Shown here piece after piece: positions 24,674 through 34,000 of a stretch of 64,000 nt of DNA (within the stretch, counting starts at the first letter, position 1; each line of letters opens with the position of its first letter). The position numbers were made by a program, and so were the translations under genes. Location of the stretch: NCBI GenBank assembly GCA_902777605.1, contig CACYUI010000011.1, positions 62,001 through 126,000 on the forward strand, given 5' to 3'. This DNA is from an uncultured bacterium. Its GTDB lineage: Bacteria; Cyanobacteriota; Vampirovibrionia; Gastranaerophilales; Gastranaerophilaceae. The notes beneath the pieces were generated by a model that was not told where the DNA came from, searched no databases, and saw only the letters and a list, made by a program, of their open reading frames with translations.

Positions 24674-24682
24674 TGGTATATT
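24674..24682 (+). promoter_or_regulatory. Extended -10 promoter of the GT9 gene (leaderless)
   Basis: TGG followed by TATATT (24677-24682), then 6 nt to ATG 24689. No Shine-Dalgarno. Confidence 0.5.
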
Positions 24683-24688
24683 TTCTGT

Positions 24689-25732
24689 ATGGAGCGCAAA
24701 AAATTATTACTTATAAAACTATCTTCCCTCGGTGATGTAATTTTTAATATTCCACTATCTTATGCACTTAAAGATGCAGGATACGAAGTTACTTGGCTGG
24801 TTTCAGAAAAGGGTTATGATATCTTAAAAAACAATCCTTGTGTAGACAGGGTAATACTTGCACCTATTTTTAAATGGAGAAAGAGAGGTTTTGTTCTCCA
24901 AAATACTATAGAATTTTGGAATATCATAAAAACACTAAGAAAAGAAAAGTTTGATATTTCAATTGATGCTCAAATGATGTTTAAAAGTTTGTTTTTTAAC
25001 ATGTTCTGCGGTGCAAAAAGAAGAATTACCTCGACTCAGGCAAAAGAGTTTTCAAAACTTGGAGCAAATGAGTTTGTAGAGGGAATTTCATATTCTCCTA
25101 AAATTCCTATTGTAAAAAATTATCTCAAATTTGCCGATTGGATAAAAACAGGGGCAGAAACAACTAATATTATAAAAAAGTCATTACCTGAGCGAACTCA
25201 AGAACAAATAGCTAAGGTCGATGAGCTTTTGAAAAACATTGATAAGTCAAAACCAACTGTCATTATCTCTCCGGCTACTACTTGGGACAATAAACATTGG
25301 GCGGAAACAAATTGGATAAAAGTTGCAGAAGCAGTTTCCCAGAGTGCTAATATTGTCTTTACCGGCAGCGAAAAAGATAAAAAGTTAATTGATAAATTAT
25401 GCAAAAATAGTTACATAAATCTATCAGGTAAAACAAATCTGATGGAATTAATTGAGGTTTTTTCAAGGGCTAATGTTGTTGTTTCTCCTGATAGCGGAAG
25501 TGCACACTTAGCTTGGGCTTTAAACAAGCCTGCCGTAATAACCGTTTTTACTTGTACACCAAAAGATATTCTTGCACCATACGGTGATGATAGAAAATAC
25601 ATTGCTCTTTCAGGAAACTTGCCATGCCAGCCTTGTTTTAAGAAAAAATGCAAGAAAAAAGATAATATTAATGCATGCCAGAGTTTACCAACTGCTGAAA
25701 AAGTAATTGAGGCAATAAAGAAATTTATATAA
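24689..25732 (+). CDS. Family 9 glycosyltransferase (heptosyltransferase-like)
   Basis: A 347-residue GT-B enzyme. N-terminal KLLLIKLSSLGDVIFNIPLS matches the LGDVV...P motif of ADP-heptose:LPS heptosyltransferases. The C-terminal nucleotide-binding half has TVIISPATTWDNKHWAETNW, IVFTGSEKDK and VVSPDSGSAHLAWALNKP, followed by the typical CxPC-K-C end (PCQPCFKKKC). Such enzymes add L-glycero-D-manno-heptose to Kdo in the LPS inner core. kdsA and kdsD elsewhere in the window fit this role, although the sugar donor is not certain. The stop codon overlaps that of the convergent gene at 25725 by 8 bp. Confidence 0.9.
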   Translation: MERKKLLLIKLSSLGDVIFNIPLSYALKDAGYEVTWLVSEKGYDILKNNPCVDRVILAPIFKWRKRGFVLQNTIEFWNIIKTLRKEKFDISIDAQMMFKSLFFNMFCGAKRRITSTQAKEFSKLGANEFVEGISYSPKIPIVKNYLKFADWIKTGAETTNIIKKSLPERTQEQIAKVDELLKNIDKSKPTVIISPATTWDNKHWAETNWIKVAEAVSQSANIVFTGSEKDKKLIDKLCKNSYINLSGKTNLMELIEVFSRANVVVSPDSGSAHLAWALNKPAVITVFTCTPKDILAPYGDDRKYIALSGNLPCQPCFKKKCKKKDNINACQSLPTAEKVIEAIKKFI

Positions 25733-26909
25733 ATTTAGGCGGTATATGCGAAAAGGCTTTTCGTATTTGATATCCTTCTCTGTCGTATTTTGCCCGCGCC
25801 TTTGCTCCGGCTTTGTTTGCCGCTTTTTCCAAATCACTTTCTTTGTATTGATTCATATTTCCGGAGTCTTTAAGCTCTTTGGTAAGAGGTGTATAGCTAG
25901 AAATATATTTATCATACCTTTTGGCTTCTTTTACCAATTTTTCATCTACAAGCGGACCAAAATTTTCATACATTTCGTATTCCCAATCCGTATGAGCATC
26001 GCCTATTAGTGATCTTAAAAAATACTGCCAACCATGTTCTGCTTCGTGAGCGGATGTACCAACAAGTCTTGTTTTAGAAAGAGGTCTGTAATTTATATTA
26101 AAGTTTATTGTGCCTTTGGCTGGGTCAAAATGCGCACCGAAAAGTTTTTCATCTTCATCTTGTGGAAAATATTCTGGAAAAATACTTATCTCTGCCTTTC
26201 GGAGTCCTTTTTCATTAATAAATTTCTGTGTCATAGGCTCTATTGCATCATTTATATGAAGAGCTCTATACGCAAGAAAAGAGTCTTTTTCAGGAAATTT
26301 TAAACCTTTTGCTTTTTTGTTATATGGTTTGACAATGTTATATAACGCATTAACTTCATAACTTAAAAACTTTTTTCCTGTTTTTTTAATTTTGCCGCCT
26401 AACATATGCGGAAACTCAACAAAGGTGTGTTGTTCCTTTGTCGGCTTTTCCATATTTGTAATACTTACCTGCGAATGAATTGTTTCTCCGCATTTTTTAT
26501 TGGCAATATGGTTAGCAATATATTTTATAGGAGTCCAAAGGACCGTTTTTGGAATATTTTCTTCTCCGTAATCTTCTAATACAGGGAGCATTCTTTTTTT
26601 TATTTTCAACTCTTTCATAAAAGTTGATGTAACTTTTTCATCATTAGGAATATCATTAGTTTTTCTTTCGTAAATCCTATTTCTTAAAAAACTGTCAGCA
26701 AAATCAAAGACTCTTTCTATTATATTTCCTTCGGTATCTCTAAAAGTAGTAATGGAGCGCATTTTTTCAGGGTGCTTTTTTACCCCTACCCAAACCGTAT
26801 CAAATGTACGCGGAACTTGCCTTGATATTCTTACAGCATCACCGTTATATTTTACAAAACTTTGTCCGCATGTTTTTGCAATTAAATAATATTCGTGTTT
26901 CATATGCAT
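25725..26909 (-). CDS. Predicted zinc metallopeptidase-like protein (HEAEH)
   Basis: A 394-residue protein of unknown family. The key feature is TSAHEAEHGWQYFLRS, an HExxH zinc site (H288, E289, H292) followed by the aromatic/Gln pattern common in gluzincin-like peptidases. A later helix, KESDLEKAANKAGAKARAKYD, may carry the third ligand (Glu). The N-terminal ~130 residues mention dead-end motifs only (VGVKKHPEKM, FADSFLRNRIYERK). There is no signal peptide. Two Met codons near the start are possible: 26909 (used here) and 26903; a TATAAT overlaps this area. It lies 30 bp after the small kinase at 26940, probably in one operon. A secreted effector or housekeeping peptidase cannot be distinguished. 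Confidence 0.6.
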   Translation of the reverse strand: MHMKHEYYLIAKTCGQSFVKYNGDAVRISRQVPRTFDTVWVGVKKHPEKMRSITTFRDTEGNIIERVFDFADSFLRNRIYERKTNDIPNDEKVTSTFMKELKIKKRMLPVLEDYGEENIPKTVLWTPIKYIANHIANKKCGETIHSQVSITNMEKPTKEQHTFVEFPHMLGGKIKKTGKKFLSYEVNALYNIVKPYNKKAKGLKFPEKDSFLAYRALHINDAIEPMTQKFINEKGLRKAEISIFPEYFPQDEDEKLFGAHFDPAKGTINFNINYRPLSKTRLVGTSAHEAEHGWQYFLRSLIGDAHTDWEYEMYENFGPLVDEKLVKEAKRYDKYISSYTPLTKELKDSGNMNQYKESDLEKAANKAGAKARAKYDREGYQIRKAFSHIPPKFI

Positions 26910-26939
26910 TATAAAACTCGTAAAAATAAAATTTGCCTG

Positions 26940-27710
26940 CTAAAAAGTAACCGTTCTTTCAACTCCCTGAGGCGGATAATCATTTGGAATTTTAAAACCA
27001 AATTTTGTTATATTATCAGTATAACTTTTAACAAAAATTTCTCCGCCATGCGCTTCAATAATCTTTTTTGATGTATACAATCCTAAGCCTATCCCAATAA
27101 CATTGTTTGATTGAGAATATGTAACATATTTGGCAAAAATCTTTTTTTGTTTTTCCGGTGTAATATAAGGACTGTGATTCTGAAATTCAAAACATGTATA
27201 ATCATCTTTATTATAGACATTTATATCCAGTTTTGTATTATTATATGCATATTTTATGCCATTTGTAATTAAGTTCATAATAACACGCTTAAGCTGAATT
27301 CTATCCCCAAAAACAAATTCATTTGTTGTTCTATTTGTAATAGATATACTTATTCCTTTGTCTTTTGCAAGATAAATCATTTCATCAACGCATTCTGTTG
27401 CAAGCTCAGGAATAGAAATTTCGTCGTTCGCAAGTTTTACCGTTCCTTTTTCACATCTGTAAGTAGCAAGAAGAGAACAAAGCATTGCATTCATATATTT
27501 GCAGGAATCCAAAACCATTTGTATAATTTCTTTTTGATTTGGTTGAAGAGTTCCAAAGCTACCTTTTAAAAACAATTCTAAAGCTCTTATTTGGGCTATA
27601 GTAGGATTTTTTAAATCGTGGCTTACAGATGCCACAAAATTTTCTCGTTGTATCTCTATATTTGCCTCGTCGCTAATATTGCGAGAGGTGCCATTTACAG
27701 ATGAATCCAT
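26940..27710 (-). CDS. Soluble histidine kinase lacking a sensor domain
   Basis: A 256-residue protein with only the HisKA and HATPase modules. The phospho-acceptor His lies in ASVSHDLKNPTIAQ (~residue 31), the N box is MNLITNGIKYAYNN and the G2 box is GIGLGLYTSKK. The G1 box DxGxG is replaced by NHSPYI, so ATP binding may be altered. No membrane segment or input domain is present; the signal would have to come from a partner. A GAGGGAAGAG Shine-Dalgarno precedes the ATG. It is positioned between bioC and the metallopeptidase-like gene, and no response regulator is adjacent. Confidence 0.85.
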   Translation of the reverse strand: MDSSVNGTSRNISDEANIEIQRENFVASVSHDLKNPTIAQIRALELFLKGSFGTLQPNQKEIIQMVLDSCKYMNAMLCSLLATYRCEKGTVKLANDEISIPELATECVDEMIYLAKDKGISISITNRTTNEFVFGDRIQLKRVIMNLITNGIKYAYNNTKLDINVYNKDDYTCFEFQNHSPYITPEKQKKIFAKYVTYSQSNNVIGIGLGLYTSKKIIEAHGGEIFVKSYTDNITKFGFKIPNDYPPQGVERTVTF

Positions 27711-27785
27711 CTCTTCCCTCGGTTTATTTGCAACTTCAATTAAATGCTATATCAAAGATTTTGTAGAAGATATTAACCAACTCGG

Positions 27786-28517
27786 CTATTTTGATTGTAT
27801 TTTTATGTAAATGGGATTGTAGGTAAGGGTTGGCTTGCCTGAGCAAAAATTGTTATATCCTGTCTCAAACTCAGACAAATCCTTTTTTGTCCAATTTTCT
27901 GATGAAATTGCGTTAACACCTGTTTTTTGAATGTGCCGCAAAACATCTTTTGGAGTTTTGAATGCTAATATTCTAACCTCTTCTTCAATTGTGTGTTGAT
28001 AATTGCATAATATTTCTTTTAATTCCCCTGCTGAATAGTATTGAAGAGTTTTTCCGATGACAAAATATATTTCTCTAAAATTTTCTTTTCCAAAAGTTGA
28101 AAAAATTAATAACCCACCCTTATTTAATTTTTCGATTAAAATCCCAATAAATCTATCAAAATTTTCTATCCACTGTAATGTTGCATTAGAAATTATAAGG
28201 TCAAAATTTTTGTCTGTTGATTGAATAAATTCTTCTATGTCTTTTGGAATAAATTCTATTTTAGGGTTAATTTTTTTTATATATTCTTCGCAAGTGGGGA
28301 CAATATCATTTGCAATATATGAACAGTATTCAAGATTGTCAGTGGCAAGTTTTGTCAAAAGTCCCGTTCCGCAGCCGATTTCCAATATGTTTTCATATTT
28401 TCTGTCTTTCGGAATATAAGATAGCAGTTTTTCGCACATTTGTTTCTGAACTTTTGCATTTTCGTTGTATGACTCAAGTTTTCTGCTAAATCTTTTTTTT
28501 ATTAAATCCTTGTTCAT
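27786..28517 (-). CDS. bioC: Malonyl-ACP O-methyltransferase
   Basis: A 243-residue class I SAM methyltransferase that would methylate malonyl-ACP to start pimelate synthesis for biotin. N-terminal KKRFSRKLESYNENAKVQKQM is the BioC hallmark, followed by the SAM site ILEIGCGTGLLTKLA. The internal ISNATLQWIENF matches the family's 'SNLALQW' motif. ATG 28517 (MNKDLIKKRF) overlaps the bioG stop as ATGA and is preferred over the longer frame starting at 28532. Together with bioG it supplies the two ends of the methyl-ester cycle. The remaining bio genes are not in this window. Confidence 0.87.
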   Translation of the reverse strand: MNKDLIKKRFSRKLESYNENAKVQKQMCEKLLSYIPKDRKYENILEIGCGTGLLTKLATDNLEYCSYIANDIVPTCEEYIKKINPKIEFIPKDIEEFIQSTDKNFDLIISNATLQWIENFDRFIGILIEKLNKGGLLIFSTFGKENFREIYFVIGKTLQYYSAGELKEILCNYQHTIEEEVRILAFKTPKDVLRHIQKTGVNAISSENWTKKDLSEFETGYNNFCSGKPTLTYNPIYIKIQSK

Positions 28518-29125
28518 AATAACTCGCTCCATTTTTTGAATTTATAAAACGGAGCGTGCCCGCTTTCTATATTCGGTTCAATTCCCCAAAACACAGTCTG
28601 ATTTTTTGTCGGAATAATTTTATCTTCCGTAGAAATTATCACCCTGTCGTATTTAAAATCTTTGTTTGCACTATATTCCTTAAGAGCAGAAAGTTCAGAT
28701 TTTTGTTCTTCAAAATCTCTTGTTATTTCAGGCAAAACACAATCCTCGTTAAACATTGATTTTACAAATCTTTGAACCCCTTTCGGACTTAACCCTCTTA
28801 ATGTCAAATCGTAAATTCTTAAAGGAATCCCGTACCTGTCGTTTATTGGTTCTAATGTTCCGTTTATTGCGGTTTTAGTTTTATAGTTCACATCAAAAAG
28901 AGTTGCAGTCATTACTCCCATTGACCAAGCTACAAGATAAGCAGAGCTATATTTTCCAATTAAAGAAAAATCAAAATCCGTATCCAAATTGTTGTAATCG
29001 TAAAACATAATAATATCAAAGTTTTCAACTTCAAGATGGGAAACGATACTTTCATCCATTCCCCATCCGTTGAAAAATACTATTAACTCTTTGTTATTTT
29101 TATAATTAAGCCATTTATATTTCAT
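28514..29125 (-). CDS. bioG: Pimeloyl-ACP methyl ester esterase, BioG type
   Basis: A 203-residue alpha/beta-hydrolase of the DUF452/BioG family. It removes the methyl group added by BioC from pimeloyl-ACP methyl ester. Motifs: FFNGWGMDES (family signature and oxyanion region), the nucleophile Ser68 in LVAWSMGVM, the Asp in IISTEDKIIPT and the His in ESGHAPFYK. The length is typical of BioG, shorter than BioH. It lies 10 bp after the phosphohexomutase gene and overlaps bioC by 4 bp, forming a pair common in bacteria that lack bioH. Confidence 0.87.
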   Translation of the reverse strand: MKYKWLNYKNNKELIVFFNGWGMDESIVSHLEVENFDIIMFYDYNNLDTDFDFSLIGKYSSAYLVAWSMGVMTATLFDVNYKTKTAINGTLEPINDRYGIPLRIYDLTLRGLSPKGVQRFVKSMFNEDCVLPEITRDFEEQKSELSALKEYSANKDFKYDRVIISTEDKIIPTKNQTVFWGIEPNIESGHAPFYKFKKWSELL

Positions 29126-29135
29126 TTAAATCTCT

Positions 29136-30620
29136 TTAGACTGTGGCAGTAGAAACTTCGCGAATAATTTCAAGAAGTTTATTAACCATCAAATCTTCAT
29201 ATTTTTGAGCATTTTCCCTGCTGTCTGCCTCAAAACGCAAAGTAAAGACAGGCTCAGTGTTACTCTGACGAATAAGCGCAAAACCGCTCGGATTTGCAAA
29301 TACTATTCTCATACCGTCAAGAGTAATTATTTCCTTAATTTTATTTCCAAAGAAATCAGGATTTTCTGCAATCACTTTTTGAAAGTTTTCAAGAGTTATT
29401 TTCTTTAATGAATTAGGACATGGAAGTCTGACTTCTGATGAAGAAAATACCGCATTAAAAGGCTCTAACATATCCGAAATTTTGAAATTAGGATTTTTCT
29501 TCTTTTTGTCTGCAATAATTTCAATAATTCTGCATCCTGCATAAACCGCATCATCAAAACCGTAATACCTGTCTTTAAAGAAGGTATGACCGCTCATTTC
29601 ACCGGCAAGCACAGCTCCTGTTTCTCTCATTTTGGCTTTAATAAACCCGTGGCCTGTTTTGCACATAACTGCAATCCCGCCGTTGGCATTAATTGTGTCA
29701 TATAAAACTTGTGAACATTTTACTTCCGAAACAATAGAAGGCTTGATTCCTTTTTGGTTGTATTCTTTAATTATGTTTTCAGAATATATCAAAAGTAACT
29801 TGTCACCTGTCATTGAGTTTCCTTCAGAGTCGATAACACCGATTCTGTCACTGTCACCGTCAAAAGCTATACCTAAATCAGCACCATTAGCAACAACTGC
29901 TTTTTTAATATCATGCAGAGTTTTTTCATCACTCGGATTCGGGTGGTGATGCGGGAATCTTCCGTCAGGCATAGAGTATAACTCAATTACTTCGCAGCCT
30001 AGCGCTCTGTATAGCTTTGGACCTACGACTCCGCCTGTACCGTTGGCACTGTCAACAACAACCTTAATCCCTTCGCCTATTCTTCCGAATCTTTGTTTCA
30101 TATCGTTAATGTAATCAGGGATTAAGTCATATTCTTTTAAGATTCCGCCTGCAATTGGAGGAATGCCTAATTTGTATTCTTCTTCCGTAAGTTCTTTTAC
30201 AATCTTAATTTCTTCTTCGCCAAGAGTTTGCTTTGCATAAGTCATCTTAAGTCCGTTGTATTGGCTCGGGTTGTGACTTGCAGTAATGATAAGCGCACCT
30301 GTAACTGGCAGAAACTTCGTAATTTCAGGCGGAACTCCAGCTGCTTCAGAATAGTATCCGATAGGTGTCGGAGCAAGCCCGAGGTCTACGACATTAGCAC
30401 CGCAAGAACGCAAACCTTCTATTAAAGCCTTTGATAGCGCAGGTGAATGAAGCCTTGCATCTCTGCAAACCGTAACCCAAATTTCTGAAGTTTTTCTTCC
30501 TGATTTTTTTACAAGATATTGAACAAAAGCACGACCTGTGTAGTAAAATAACTCTTCTGTAACATCTTCTCCGTATATTCCTCTAATATCGTTTTTCCCG
30601 AATGCTGATAAGTTTAGCAT
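29136..30620 (-). CDS. Phosphomannomutase/phosphoglucomutase-type phosphohexomutase
   Basis: A 494-residue four-domain alpha-D-phosphohexomutase that interconverts hexose 1- and 6-phosphates for LPS and capsule sugars. All four family loops are visible: the phosphoserine loop ITASHNPSQYNGLK, the metal loop FDGDSDRIG, the sugar-specificity loop GEMSGHTFF and the phosphate loop RQSNTEPVFTLRFE. The GEMSGH sequence and overall length resemble AlgC-type PMM/PGM enzymes. AAGGGGAG precedes the ATG. It heads an operon reading into bioG and bioC, an unusual mix of sugar-nucleotide and biotin genes. Sugar preference cannot be set by eye. Confidence 0.9.
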   Translation of the reverse strand: MLNLSAFGKNDIRGIYGEDVTEELFYYTGRAFVQYLVKKSGRKTSEIWVTVCRDARLHSPALSKALIEGLRSCGANVVDLGLAPTPIGYYSEAAGVPPEITKFLPVTGALIITASHNPSQYNGLKMTYAKQTLGEEEIKIVKELTEEEYKLGIPPIAGGILKEYDLIPDYINDMKQRFGRIGEGIKVVVDSANGTGGVVGPKLYRALGCEVIELYSMPDGRFPHHHPNPSDEKTLHDIKKAVVANGADLGIAFDGDSDRIGVIDSEGNSMTGDKLLLIYSENIIKEYNQKGIKPSIVSEVKCSQVLYDTINANGGIAVMCKTGHGFIKAKMRETGAVLAGEMSGHTFFKDRYYGFDDAVYAGCRIIEIIADKKKKNPNFKISDMLEPFNAVFSSSEVRLPCPNSLKKITLENFQKVIAENPDFFGNKIKEIITLDGMRIVFANPSGFALIRQSNTEPVFTLRFEADSRENAQKYEDLMVNKLLEIIREVSTATV

Positions 30621-30680
30621 AATTACTCCCCTTTTTTCTTATATCATAGCATAGAAATGTTTGTAAGAGGGTAAATGTAT

Positions 30681-31010
30681 TTTTTAATTGTTCCTTCTCC
30701 TTTGAAGGAGAAGGCTAGGATGAGATGTCAGTCAAAAACAAGCATTCCCCCTCGCCCCTTGAGGGAGAGGGTTGGGGTGAGGGGTTATTTTAATTGAGGA
30801 GAAAGTTAGGATGAGGTGTAAGTTTTGTAGGTCAGGCTCTGCCTGACAAAATATTATAATATTTTCTGGATTACTTCGTCACTGCGTTCCTCGTAATGAC
30901 AGCTCTTCCCCCTCGCCCCTTGAGGGAGAGGGTTGGGGTGAGGGGTTGATAAATTATTGAATTGCCAATACCCCACCTAACCTCCCCTAATCAGGGGAGG
31001 AATATCGATT
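30681..31010. repeat. Cluster of dispersed palindromic repeats, left of the giant gene
   Basis: No gene is seen in 30621-31072. The stretch contains: two copies of a C-rich/G-rich 'ccctcgcccc-ttgag' element (30747-30787, 30908-30948); a GTCAGGC hairpin (30831-30847); a 39-bp segment (30863-30901) that recurs at 36770-36808; and a 26-bp element (30971-30996) present in inverted orientation at 37202-37227. Each is internally palindromic, as in REP-type intergenic repeats. Nothing suggests a promoter in this stretch. Confidence 0.8.
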
Positions 31011-31072
31011 TTACCTTATCTCGACAGACTAAAATCTACCCTGCGACTTTAGTCTACCTTTGTGGCTGTGAT

Positions 31073-34000
31073 TTATACAACAGGTATAATTGAACCGTCA
31101 TGAAAATTATATGGCAATTCTACTCCATATTTCTGATACATTGCATCCCATGTTGTAGCTTCACCATAGCCGCCTATTACATTTTTAGGTTGATCTAAAT
31201 ATCGTACCCCATCTGAATCTACGGTAATAGTAACATTATTACCATTGTGTTCAAATGTCATTTCATATTTTGTCATTCCGCCCTGTGCATCATATGTTTT
31301 ATAATCATATCCGCCCTTGCTGTTTTCAAACGGAACTCTATCAGATACAACTTTACCGTTTTCTACGATAATTGTACGATTTCCTGACAACCTGCCTACA
31401 TGGAAATCTTTTGGTAGGAACTCATATGTTACTGTTTTTCCTTCATTCCATTCGAAATGTTCAAGCCTATAGCCTTTTGCTTTAGCTTGTGCTTCCCACT
31501 CAGGGATAAGCTCTTCAACAGTTCTATCACCTGCGGGCTTGATACCTGTGTCTGCTTCAAAATCTGTTTTTACTTCTTCGGCTTTTGGAGAGCGCGAGAA
31601 CGCTTGTCGTGCTCTGTCTGCTGCTTGGGCACGGGCTTTCATTGCTCTTTGCGCAAGCGACAAATTGGAAGCATCTATCTCTACCAATTGGTTAGAGTGT
31701 ACCGCGTACCCTCTGTGTCTGAGCCCTTTTAGAACATCTTGCATTCTTGGGTCATTGTCAGGAACACCGGCTTTTTTGAGCGCTTTGTATTCGTCAAACA
31801 ATTTGTTAACTTTGGTCGGTGCTCCGGCTCTGTCAGTAACAGTAGTTCCTTGCGGTTCTTGAGCTTCAGGTTTTGGCGCTTCTGCATTTTCTTGCGGTTT
31901 TGAGTTTTTCTTGGAACGCAATTTATCAATTTGTTTTTTAACCCATTTGCCTGCTCTTGTTTTAAAGTTGCTTGCGGCTTGTCTTATACGAGCATATCTG
32001 CTTGGCCTGTCAGCAAGTTTGAAGCTGCCGTCAGCGTCTTTTACAACTACTTTTCCGCGTTCTTTCAATACTTTTTCGATTGCCTTGCAGCCAACAGTAT
32101 TACCTGCTTTTGAGAAATTTGCATAATCCTGTAACATCTGAGCATCGGAAACTTTGTTGTATGTGTATGACTTACCGTCTCTTGTGTCTATTGTTTCTGT
32201 TTCACGATAATGTTTTTCCAAAGCTTTTTGTTGGTTTTTTGCAATAGCATTATCGTGACCGACAAATTCTTCACTATTTGAAGCAGGATTCGGCTTTCCC
32301 GTTGGTTTTGGTTCATCTGCCGATACGGGTGTTTCATCTACATTCGCAGGATTTTTAAGTTCTGCTCGTCTTGCATTGACTTTTGTCTTCATGTTTTTAA
32401 CCCAGTCAGGGTTTGTTCTAATTTTGTCAAGGCCTGCTTCAATTTTTGCTAAATCAGCTTCACCACTTGCTTTTTCAAGCATTTTGTCAATTTCATTTTC
32501 TAATTGCTGTCTTTTTTGACCACCAAGATGGTCAGGAGTTTGACTTGTTGTTCGCTTAAATTGTGATTTTTCAAACAGTGATTCAAATTCAGTATTCAAT
32601 GGTTTCTCTGTACCAACCGGCTCAAGTTCGCCTGTCGGTTTTGGCTCGCCTGTTGGTTCAGGTTCGCCTGTCGGTTTTGGCTCACCTGTAACTTGTGGTT
32701 TGAGCTTTTTCATTGCATCTTTTATCTGATTTTGAAGTTCTGTCGCATGATCCGTGCCTGCGGATTTTTTGCCAACATACTTGCGTAGTTTTGCATTCAA
32801 ATCTTTTAGCAACCCTATCTTCTTAGCATCTGAATCGTGTGCATTATCCATTATTTTTCTTATATCTCTGCGAATAGCGGCAGCTTCGTCACCTGTGATA
32901 GCTTCGCCTTTTATTCCGAGAGGATTTGACTCGCCTGTTGGTTCAGGTTCGCCTGTCGGTTTTGGCTCGCCTGTTGGTTCAGGTTCGCCTGTCGGTTTTG
33001 GTTTGCCTGCACCTTCCGGTTCGCCTGTCGGTTTTGGCTCGCCTGTTGGTTCAGGTTCGCCTGTCGGTTTTGGTTTGCCTAGCGCTGCTTGTCTTGCTCG
33101 TGCTTCTGCTTCTTCAGATAATGCCATCCATCTGTTAGGATTCTTATCGCTTCCGCCGGCTTTCAATTGAGACTGTATATATTCATCAGAATATTTTTCT
33201 TTGTTCCTAAACTCTGCAGCCCATTGTTCTCTTGTTTCAAGGTTTGTTGGCTCTGTTGGGCTTGGCTTGCCGGTTGGTTCCGGCTCACCTGTTGGTTTCG
33301 GTTCGACAGGTGCATCAGGTGCTGTAGATATACGTGCTTCAATACCTTCAATAGTTTCAGCACGTTGATTAATTCTGCCAATCAAACGTCTCTGAGTTTC
33401 AGGAGGAAGTTTTTGGAAGTTTGGATCATTTGAAATTTTGGCGCGTACAGCACTCATATCATCTGATGTCTCTATAATATTTCTGAAATAATCTGCACCT
33501 TCATTAGGGTTTGTTGCATTGCGTGCTTCAATGCCTTCAATAATTTCAGCACGTTGATTAATTCTGCCAATCAAACGTCTCTGAGCTTCAGGAGGAAGTT
33601 TTTGGAATTTTGGATCATTTGAAATTTTGGCGCGAACTTTAGACATATCATTAGATTTTTCTATCATAAGAGCAAATTCGTCTTCAGCTACCGAACTTGG
33701 TGTTGGTTTTGGTTCAACAGGTGCATCTGCTTTTGCTTTAAATCTGCCTTTCGCAGCTGCTACACCTCTAAAGCCCATAGACATCAAGAATGCTGTGAAT
33801 GCACCTTCAAGAGCTTGCTCATCATTAGCACCTTCTGCTTTCATAATTCCATATGCAGCAGAAGTATTTGCAAATTCTGCTACAAGAGTTCGCATAGTTG
33901 CGTTGTCTATATTAAATTTTTGCGCAAGTTTAGATGAACATTTAGACATGCATTTAGTAAAGAGTTTATTACCGACTTTGGTAAATACAGGTGCTAATTC

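Noticed and set aside
32754-33170. Plus-strand open frame of 138 codons
   Set aside because: It is the antisense of the low-complexity repeat in the giant gene, with no ribosome-binding site or plausible composition.
32590-33310. CRISPR-like spaced repeats
   Set aside because: The regular DNA repeats encode the Gly-Glu-Pro-Thr repeat region of the giant protein, in frame and without constant-length spacers.
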